Source of the DNA: Actinomycetota bacterium
GTDB lineage: Bacteria; Actinomycetota; Actinomycetes; Streptosporangiales; Streptosporangiaceae
DNA length: 5,339 nucleotides
Assembly: GCA_003168295.1 (NCBI GenBank)
Contig: PMST01000128.1
Span: 12,226 to 17,564, forward strand
Direction of reading: 5' to 3'
The position numbers and the translations under genes were made by a program. Below the pieces are notes generated by a model. It did no database searches and was not told the origin of the DNA. It worked only from the letters and a program-made list of their open reading frames with translations. Below, piece after piece: positions 1-5,339 of the stretch. The stretch's first letter is position 1. Each line of letters begins with the position of its first letter.

Positions 1-71
1 GTGGTGACATACACCTCCACCCGGCTCTCGTCAGTATCAACCGCAGAAGCGTCGTCACCCGGTGTGTGCAT
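1..71 (-). CDS. Partial divergent gene, N-terminus only; possible glutaredoxin-like protein
   Basis: Reading the minus strand from an ATG at 71-69 gives 23 codons that are open to the window edge: MHTPGDDASAVDTDESRVEVYVT, and the next codon begins AC, so it is also Thr. The acidic, Ala/Asp/Ser-rich leader followed by a short hydrophobic strand (VEVYVTT) looks like real actinobacterial coding sequence. A strand of this type opens glutaredoxin/mycoredoxin proteins just before the TTWCxxC redox motif, so a thioredoxin-fold redox protein is a reasonable guess. The cysteine motif itself would lie outside the window, so the function is inferred. No good Shine-Dalgarno sequence precedes the ATG, but a candidate promoter is placed for a leaderless start. 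The gene is divergent from the NUDIX gene and separated from it by 53 bp. It is too short to exclude a chance open frame. Confidence 0.42.
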   Translation of the reverse strand, partial: MHTPGDDASAVDTDESRVEVYVT

Positions 72-77
72 GCGCCC

Positions 78-106
78 AGGGTACCGGTGCCCTCCCCCCA
101 CGTCAC
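78..106 (-). promoter_or_regulatory. Candidate promoter of the left-edge divergent gene, leaderless type
   Basis: On the minus strand, GTGACG (106-101) resembles a -35 box and TACCCT (83-78) fits the TAnnnT pattern of an actinobacterial -10 box. The spacer between them is 17 nt. Transcription would start about 6-7 nt past the -10, which is at the ATG at 71-69, giving a leaderless mRNA. This agrees with the lack of a Shine-Dalgarno sequence there. A near-palindrome, GGGTACCGGTGCCC (79-92, six of seven pairs matching), overlaps the -10 and could be an operator. The call rests on pattern matching only. Confidence 0.33.
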
Positions 107-124
107 GCCGACCCGGATAAGGTC

Positions 125-689
125 ATGTCCGTGCCCGACAGCCCGGACCCCGCCCGCCTGGCCTCCGACCCGGTGACTCGCAGCGACCCGGCCCGCGTCC
201 GATACTCGCCCGCCGAACAGGTTGCGTGGTACGCCACGCTGGCCACCATGTTCGGCGCCGCGGCCGCGCTGTTCACCAATCCGGCCGGGCGAATCCTGCT
301 GGTCAAGCCGAACTACCGGGATCACTGGTCGCTGCCGGGCGGGCTCCTCGACCACGGCGAGCCGCCGCAGGACGGCTGCCGCCGCGAAGTCGCGGAAGAA
401 CTCGGCCTGCAGATCACCCCGGGACCGCTGCTCACCGTCGACTGGGTTCCGCCGGACGGGATCCGGCCCCGGCCGATCGTGCATTTCATCTTCGACGGCG
501 GCGAACTCGACGACGACGTGCCCATCGAGTTGCAGGACTCCGAACTCGACGACTACCGCTTCGTCGAACCCGCGGACCTGGCCAGCTACCTGCCGCCGAT
601 CATCGCCGCGCGGGTGACCGCGGCGCTGCGCAGCCGTGTGACCGGCGGGGCCGCCTACCTCCCGCAGGCCGGGTCGGCGGGCTTACTGA
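125..689 (+). CDS. NUDIX hydrolase; 3' end uncertain (no in-frame stop until 1498)
   Basis: NUDIX enzymes hydrolyse nucleoside diphosphates linked to another moiety, using a divalent metal bound by the Nudix helix. Counting from the ATG at 125, residues 73-95 match the Nudix box Gx5Ex7REUxEExGU exactly: G73, E79, then REVAEELGL at 87-95. The core begins near residue 33 (VAWYATLATMFGAAAALF) and includes the strand RILLVKPNYRDHW (56-68). The domain looks complete by about residue 180 (nt 664). The substrate cannot be told from the box. The start is chosen at ATG 125. GTG 131 is possible, and a TAAGGT at 118-123 could be a -10 for a leaderless start there; GTG 62 is less likely. The end is odd, because this frame has no stop until 1496-1498, deep in antisense dapB. 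A TGA at 687-689 in the next frame, and one at 703-705 in the third, suggest a one-base frameshift near 666-687. I give 689 as the approximate end of the gene. The literal frame would encode 457 residues. The gene is convergent with the DUF2277 gene. Confidence 0.72.
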
Positions 690-901
690 CGCTGAGGCGT
701 CCTGACCTCGAGGTGGTCGAGCAGCGTCGCGGTGGCGGCGGCCACCGCGTCGACCGCATGGCCGAACGCCTCAGCGTTATGACCGGCAGGCGCGCGAAAG
801 CCGCTGATCTTGCGCACATACTGCAGCGCGGCGGCGCGGATATCGTCGTCGGTAACCTGCTCGGCGTAGGGCGGGCGAAGGGTCTTAATGCTCCGGCACA
901 T
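683..901 (-). CDS. DUF2277 family small protein
   Basis: This is a 72-residue protein of unknown function, recognised as DUF2277 from its start MCRSIKTLRPPYAEQVTDDD and the following block IRAAALQYVRKISGFRAPAG (residues 21-40). A helical Ala-rich segment (about 42-63) follows, then a short end, LEVRTPQRQ. Length and composition fit the family, which is small, soluble and common in actinobacteria. There is no signal peptide or membrane segment. The ATG at 901-899 is firm because the family starts with MCR. No convincing Shine-Dalgarno sequence precedes it. A TACCGT (914-909) lies 7 nt before the ATG and could be the -10 of a leaderless transcript, but I see no good -35. The gene lies 45 bp after the dapB stop on the same strand, so read-through from dapB is equally possible. 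Its TAA stop overlaps the expected 3' end of the convergent NUDIX gene. Confidence 0.85.
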   Translation of the reverse strand: MCRSIKTLRPPYAEQVTDDDIRAAALQYVRKISGFRAPAGHNAEAFGHAVDAVAAATATLLDHLEVRTPQRQ

Positions 902-946
902 GGATACGACGGTACCCGGCGCGGGCGTGGTGACCGCAGACGGTGG

Positions 947-1700
<754 letters not shown>

Positions 1701-1705
1701 CAATG

Positions 1706-1751
1706 ATCGTGGATCGCTACCCCCTCTACAGCGGGGGTAGCGATCCACGAT
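1706..1751 (-). terminator. Perfect 19-bp hairpin between pepR and dapB; probable terminator or attenuator
   Basis: The arms at 1706-1724 (ATCGTGGATCGCTACCCCC) and 1733-1751 are exact reverse complements, with an 8-nt loop at 1725-1732. On the minus strand the stem begins 7 nt after the pepR TAA stop and ends 18 nt before the dapB ATG. There is no T run after the stem in either direction, so it is not a classical intrinsic terminator. Actinobacterial terminators often lack a U tract, and the position right after the pnp-pepR pair fits termination or partial attenuation. It could instead be an mRNA 3'-end stabiliser, a dispersed palindromic repeat or a protein-binding site. Confidence 0.7.
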
Positions 1752-1758
1752 GCTGTCC

Positions 1759-3048
1759 TTAGACTCCGAACGCGCTGGCGTCGTCGAAGGGGCCGACGAC
1801 GGACAGGGCCTTGGGGCGGGTGAGGATGTCGGCGGCGACCGCGCGAATGTCGTCGTGGGTCACGGCGTCGATCGAGGCGAGTACCTCCTCGACCGGCTCG
1901 AGCCTGGGGTACACCAGCTCAGACTTGCCCAGGCGGCTCATCCGCGAGGACGGGTCCTCCAGGCCCAGCACGATCGAGCCGCGCACCTGGCCCTTGCCGC
2001 GGGCAAGCTCGGCGTCGGTCAGGCCGCCTTCGACCACCCGGGTGATCTCCTCGGCGCAGATGGCGAGCACGTCGTCGGCCTTGGACGGCAGGCAGCCCAC
2101 GTAGATGCCCCACATGCCGGTGTCGGCGTGCTGCCCGGCGAAGCTGTACACCGAGTAGGCCAGGCCGCGCTTTTCCCGCACCTCCTGGAACAGCCGGGAC
2201 GACATGCCGCCGCCGAACGCGGCGTTGAGCACGCCGAGCGCGAACCTGCGGTCGTCGGTCCTGGCCAGCCCCTCGCAGCCGAGCACGAGGTTGGCTTGCT
2301 CGATGCTGCGGGAGATCAGCGTGGTGCCCACGCCGGCCTGTGACCCGCGCTGGTCTCCGGCCAGCCGGGCCGGGGCAGGCTCAGCCGTCGCCCGCGATGC
2401 CAAGACGTCCCCGAAGGCGCGGGCGACCAGTTCCACCACCGTGTCGTGGTCCAGGTTGCCCGCCGCGGCCACCACCAGGTGCTCGGGGGTGTACCTGGCC
2501 TGGTAGTGCTCGAAGATCTGATCTCTGGTGATCTTGTTGATCGAGTCCGTGGTGCCCAGGATCGGCCGGCCCAGCGGGGTGTCGCCGAACAGCTTCGCGG
2601 TGAAGGCCTCGTGCACGGTGTCCGAGGGGTCGTCCTCGTTCATCGCGATCTCTTCCAGCACCACGTTGCGTTCGGCGTCCACGTCCTTCGGCGTGATCAG
2701 CGAACTGGTCACCATGTCGGACAGGACGTCCACGGCCAGCGGCAAGTCCGCGTCGAGCACCCGCGCGTAGTAGCACGTGTACTCCTTCGCGGTGAACGCG
2801 TTCATCTCGCCGCCGACCGCGTCCATCTCGGATGAGAGCTCGAGCGCGGTCCGCTTCTTGGTGCCCTTGAACAGCAGGTGCTCCAGGTAGTGCGTCGCCC
2901 CCGCATGCGTCTCGTCCTCGTCGCGCGACCCGACGCCTACCCAGATGCCGAGCGCAACCGAGCGCACCGCGGGCAGGAACTCGGTAACTACTCGCAGCCC
3001 GCCGGGAAGGACGGTACGGCTGACACCCCGGGATCGTTCGGTGGCCAT
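1759..3048 (-). CDS. pepR: M16 family zinc metallopeptidase (PepR-like, insulinase/MPP type)
   Basis: This is a zinc peptidase of the M16 (pitrilysin/mitochondrial processing peptidase) family, 429 residues, the usual size of the bacterial M16B form. The N-terminal domain starts with TVLPGGLRVVTEFLP (12-26). It holds the inverted zinc motif HxxEH as H53-Y-L-E56-H57, where the histidines bind zinc and Glu56 is the catalytic base. The third zinc ligand is a glutamate in VVLEEIAMNEDDP (129-141), most likely Glu133, at the family spacing. The C-terminal half has the conserved FGGGMSSRLFQEVREKRGLAY (278-298), whose Arg and Tyr shape the substrate site. I see no signal peptide, so it is probably cytoplasmic. 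Natural substrates of bacterial relatives are poorly known. The ATG directly follows the pnp TAG stop, pointing to translational coupling. The pnp-pepR order is the same as gpsI-pepR in mycobacteria. The stop is TAA, followed by a strong hairpin. Confidence 0.94.
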   Translation of the reverse strand: MATERSRGVSRTVLPGGLRVVTEFLPAVRSVALGIWVGVGSRDEDETHAGATHYLEHLLFKGTKKRTALELSSEMDAVGGEMNAFTAKEYTCYYARVLDADLPLAVDVLSDMVTSSLITPKDVDAERNVVLEEIAMNEDDPSDTVHEAFTAKLFGDTPLGRPILGTTDSINKITRDQIFEHYQARYTPEHLVVAAAGNLDHDTVVELVARAFGDVLASRATAEPAPARLAGDQRGSQAGVGTTLISRSIEQANLVLGCEGLARTDDRRFALGVLNAAFGGGMSSRLFQEVREKRGLAYSVYSFAGQHADTGMWGIYVGCLPSKADDVLAICAEEITRVVEGGLTDAELARGKGQVRGSIVLGLEDPSSRMSRLGKSELVYPRLEPVEEVLASIDAVTHDDIRAVAADILTRPKALSVVGPFDDASAFGV

Positions 3049-5339
3049 CTACTCGTGATGCCCGCGAGTGCGGTGCCGGGTCCGGCGTTGCCCGTCCGAT
3101 CCGTCGCGATCGCCGCCCCGGTCGCCGCCGTGGTCACTGGGTCCGCGATCCCGGGAACCGCCGGAACGCTCGCTGCGGGAGTCGCCGCCGGACAGGTCCT
3201 CGCCGGCCGCCTCGCGCTCCACCACCTCGACGGGAACGAGTGACAGCTTGCCCCGGTCATCGATCTCGCGGATCTCGACCTGGATCTTGTCGCCGATGTG
3301 CACCACGTCGTCGATGTTCTCGATCCGCCTGCCGCCGTGCAGCTTGCGGATCTGGGTGATGTGCAGCAAGCCGTCCTTGCCGGGCAGCAGCGACACGAAC
3401 GCGCCGAACGTGGTCGTCTTCACCACCGTGCCGAGGAACCGCTCGCCGACCTCGGGCATGTGCGGGTTGGCGATCGCGTTGATGATGCCCCGGGCCGCCT
3501 CGGCCGACGTCCCGTCGGTGGCGCCGATGTAGATGGTGCCGTCGTCCTCGATCGTGATCTCGGCGCCGGTGTCGTCCTGGATCGAGTTGATCATCTTGCC
3601 CTTCGGGCCGATGACCTCGCCGATCTTGTCCACCGGGACCTTGATCGTGATGATCCGCGGAGCGAAGACCGACATCTCGCCCGGCTCGGTGATGGCGCCG
3701 CGCATGACCTCAAGAATGGTCATCCGGGCCCCGCGGGCCTGCTTCAGCGCGGCCGCGAGGACCGAGGCGGGAATGCCGTCGAGCTTGGTGTCGAGCTGCA
3801 GCGCGGTAATCACCTGCTCGGTGCCCGCCACCTTGAAGTCCATGTCGCCGAACGCGTCCTCGGCACCCAGGATGTCGGTGAGCGTCACGTACTGCCCGCC
3901 CTCGTGGATCAGGCCCATGGCCACGCCGGACACCATGTCCTTCAGCGGCACGCCCGCGTCGAGCAGCGACATCGTCGAGGCGCAGACCGACCCCATCGAG
4001 GTCGACCCGTTGGAGCCGAGCGCCTCGGACACCTGCCGGATCGCGTAGGGAAACTCCTCCCGCGTCGGCAGCACCGGGAGCAGCGCCCGCTCGGCGAGCG
4101 CGCCGTGACCGATCTCGCGCCGCTTGGGCGAGCCGACCCGGCCGGTCTCACCGGTCGAGTACGGCGGGAAGTTGTAGTTGTGCATGTAGCGCTTGGTGCG
4201 ATCGGGGTTGAGCGTGTCGATCATCTGCTCCATCCGGAGCATGTTCAGCGTGGTCACGCCGAGGATCTGGGTCTCGCCGCGCTCGAACAGGGCCGACCCG
4301 TGCACCCGGGGCAGCACGTGCGTCTGGGCGGACAGCGGCCGGATGTCGGTGAGGCCGCGGCCGTCGATGCGGAGCCCCTCGGAGATGATCCGCTCCCGGA
4401 CCAGCTTCTTGGTCAGCGAGCGGAACGCGGCGCTGATCTCCTTCTCGCGGCCTTCGAACTGCTCGGCGAGCTTCTCCTTGGCCAGCGCCTTGACCCGGTC
4501 CGTCTCGGCCTCGCGCTCGTGCTTGCCGGCGATCGTGAGCGCCTGCGCGAGCTCGCCCGAGACTTCACTCGCGACCGCCTCGTACACGTCCTCGCCGTAG
4601 TCGACGAACACCGGGTACTCGGCCGACGCCGTGCTGCCGACCTGGTCGGCCAGGTTCTGCTGCGCCTCGACCAGCAGGCGGAGGAACGGCTTGGCCGCCT
4701 CGAGGCCCTCGGCCACCGTGTCCTCGGTCGGCGCCACGGCGCCGCTTTCCGTGTCGGCGATCAGCTTGAGCGTCTCCGGGGTGGACTCGGCCTCGACCAT
4801 CATGATGGCCACTTCGCCGTCCGCGAGCATCCGGCCCGCGACCACCATGTCGAAGGTGGCCTGCGCCAGCTGCTCATGGGTGGGGAACCCGACCCACTGG
4901 CCCTTGATCAGCGCGACCCGCACCCCGCCGATGGGGCCGGAGAACGGCAGGCCCGCCAGCATGGTGGACATGGACGCGGCGTTGATCGCCACCACGTCGT
5001 ATAGGTGCTGCGGGTCGAGCGCGAGAATGGTCTCGACGATCTGGATCTCGTTGCGCAGGCCCTTGACGAACGAGGGGCGCAGCGGCCGGTCGATGAGTCG
5101 GCAGGTCAGGATCGCGTCCTCAGACGGACGGCCCTCCCGACGGAAAAACGAGCCGGGAATCCGGCCCACCGCGTACATCCGCTCTTCCACGTCCACCGTG
5201 AGCGGGAAGAAGTCCAAGTTGTCTTTCGGCTGCTTGGATGCCGTGGTCGCGGAAAGCACCACGGTCTCGCCATCGAGAGTTACCAGGGCTGAACCAGCGG
5301 CCTGGCGGGCCAGCCGACCCGTCTCGAACCTGATTGTAT
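3049..5339 (-). CDS. pnp: Polynucleotide phosphorylase (PNPase/GpsI), 5' end outside the window
   Basis: PNPase is a trimeric phosphorolytic 3'-5' exoribonuclease that can also polymerise NDPs, and it acts in RNA decay. The frame stays open to the right edge and encodes 762 residues. It begins [20 protein letters not shown], which is family sequence, so a short N-terminus is missing and the GTG at 5262 is internal. Residues below count from that GTG. The first RNase PH domain has [11 protein letters not shown] (39-49) and DRPLRPSF (58-65). An all-helical linker follows (about 190-290). The second RNase PH domain has [10 protein letters not shown] (416-425) and the catalytic segment [15 protein letters not shown] (466-480), with Asp469, Asp475 and Lys477 equivalent to the E. 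coli active-site residues. The KH domain (about 538-595) has the loop IGPKGK (551-556). The S1 domain spans about 606-678. A charged Gly/Arg/Asp/Ser tail (681-737) is probably disordered. All catalytic and RNA-binding parts are present. Confidence 0.98.
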   Translation of the reverse strand, partial: TIRFETGRLARQAAGSALVTLDGETVVLSATTASKQPKDNLDFFPLTVDVEERMYAVGRIPGSFFRREGRPSEDAILTCRLIDRPLRPSFVKGLRNEIQIVETILALDPQHLYDVVAINAASMSTMLAGLPFSGPIGGVRVALIKGQWVGFPTHEQLAQATFDMVVAGRMLADGEVAIMMVEAESTPETLKLIADTESGAVAPTEDTVAEGLEAAKPFLRLLVEAQQNLADQVGSTASAEYPVFVDYGEDVYEAVASEVSGELAQALTIAGKHEREAETDRVKALAKEKLAEQFEGREKEISAAFRSLTKKLVRERIISEGLRIDGRGLTDIRPLSAQTHVLPRVHGSALFERGETQILGVTTLNMLRMEQMIDTLNPDRTKRYMHNYNFPPYSTGETGRVGSPKRREIGHGALAERALLPVLPTREEFPYAIRQVSEALGSNGSTSMGSVCASTMSLLDAGVPLKDMVSGVAMGLIHEGGQYVTLTDILGAEDAFGDMDFKVAGTEQVITALQLDTKLDGIPASVLAAALKQARGARMTILEVMRGAITEPGEMSVFAPRIITIKVPVDKIGEVIGPKGKMINSIQDDTGAEITIEDDGTIYIGATDGTSAEAARGIINAIANPHMPEVGERFLGTVVKTTTFGAFVSLLPGKDGLLHITQIRKLHGGRRIENIDDVVHIGDKIQVEIREIDDRGKLSLVPVEVVEREAAGEDLSGGDSRSERSGGSRDRGPSDHGGDRGGDRDGSDGQRRTRHRTRGHHE

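Noticed and set aside
62..124. GTG at 62 as the NUDIX start
   Set aside because: The added residues are Cys/Ala/His/Pro-rich and unlike the family, the region overlaps the divergent gene's first codons, and ATG 125 or GTG 131 is more plausible.
688..701. Small hairpin GACGC-TGAG-GCGTC at the convergent NUDIX/DUF2277 junction as a terminator
   Set aside because: A 5-bp stem inside the DUF2277 coding end, with no T run, is too weak to call.
1750..2343. Plus-strand open frame opposite pepR
   Set aside because: It is codon-aligned antisense to the M16 peptidase, has no recognisable motif and has no own ribosome binding site.
3298..5004. Long plus-strand open frame opposite pnp
   Set aside because: It is codon-aligned antisense to pnp, with His/Arg/Leu/Asp-rich composition typical of shadows in high-GC genes. 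pnp itself carries complete family motifs.
5260..5262. GTG at 5262 as the true pnp start
   Set aside because: The frame continues upstream with conserved PNPase sequence ([20 protein letters not shown]) to the window edge, so the real start lies outside.

Overview
The window is GC-rich, its codons strongly prefer G or C in the third position, and its proteins look like those of a high-GC actinobacterium. The polynucleotide phosphorylase and M16 peptidase resemble the mycobacterial GpsI-PepR pair, and the sequence style suggests Pseudonocardiaceae or a near relative. That placement is inferred from remembered family sequences, not from a search. I see no mobile element, CRISPR array, tRNA or rRNA, and no new multi-gene system. 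This is mostly a conserved housekeeping locus.

Layout from right to left, since most genes are on the minus strand. A polynucleotide phosphorylase gene (pnp) fills 3049-5339, and its first codons lie beyond the right edge. Its TAG stop is followed at once by the ATG of an M16 zinc peptidase (pepR, 1759-3048). After the pepR stop comes a perfect 19-bp inverted repeat (1706-1751), a likely terminator or attenuator. A clear ribosome binding site and dapB (947-1687, lysine/diaminopimelate biosynthesis) follow. A small DUF2277-family protein (683-901) ends the minus-strand series.

On the plus strand, a NUDIX hydrolase (from 125) runs convergently into the DUF2277 gene. Its reading frame has no stop where the domain ends. 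The frame stays open across the antisense of DUF2277 and much of dapB until 1498, so the gene is probably frameshifted or has lost its normal stop. At the left edge, 1-71 on the minus strand looks like the first 23 codons of a divergent gene, possibly a glutaredoxin-like protein. The 53-bp divergent spacer contains a candidate promoter for a leaderless transcript.

Functionally, pnp and pepR form a tight RNA-turnover/protein-processing pair. dapB supplies the second committed step towards diaminopimelate and lysine. The NUDIX and DUF2277 proteins are accessory and their substrates cannot be read from the sequence. The points most worth a second look are the missing NUDIX stop, the pepR-dapB hairpin and the partial divergent gene at the left edge.
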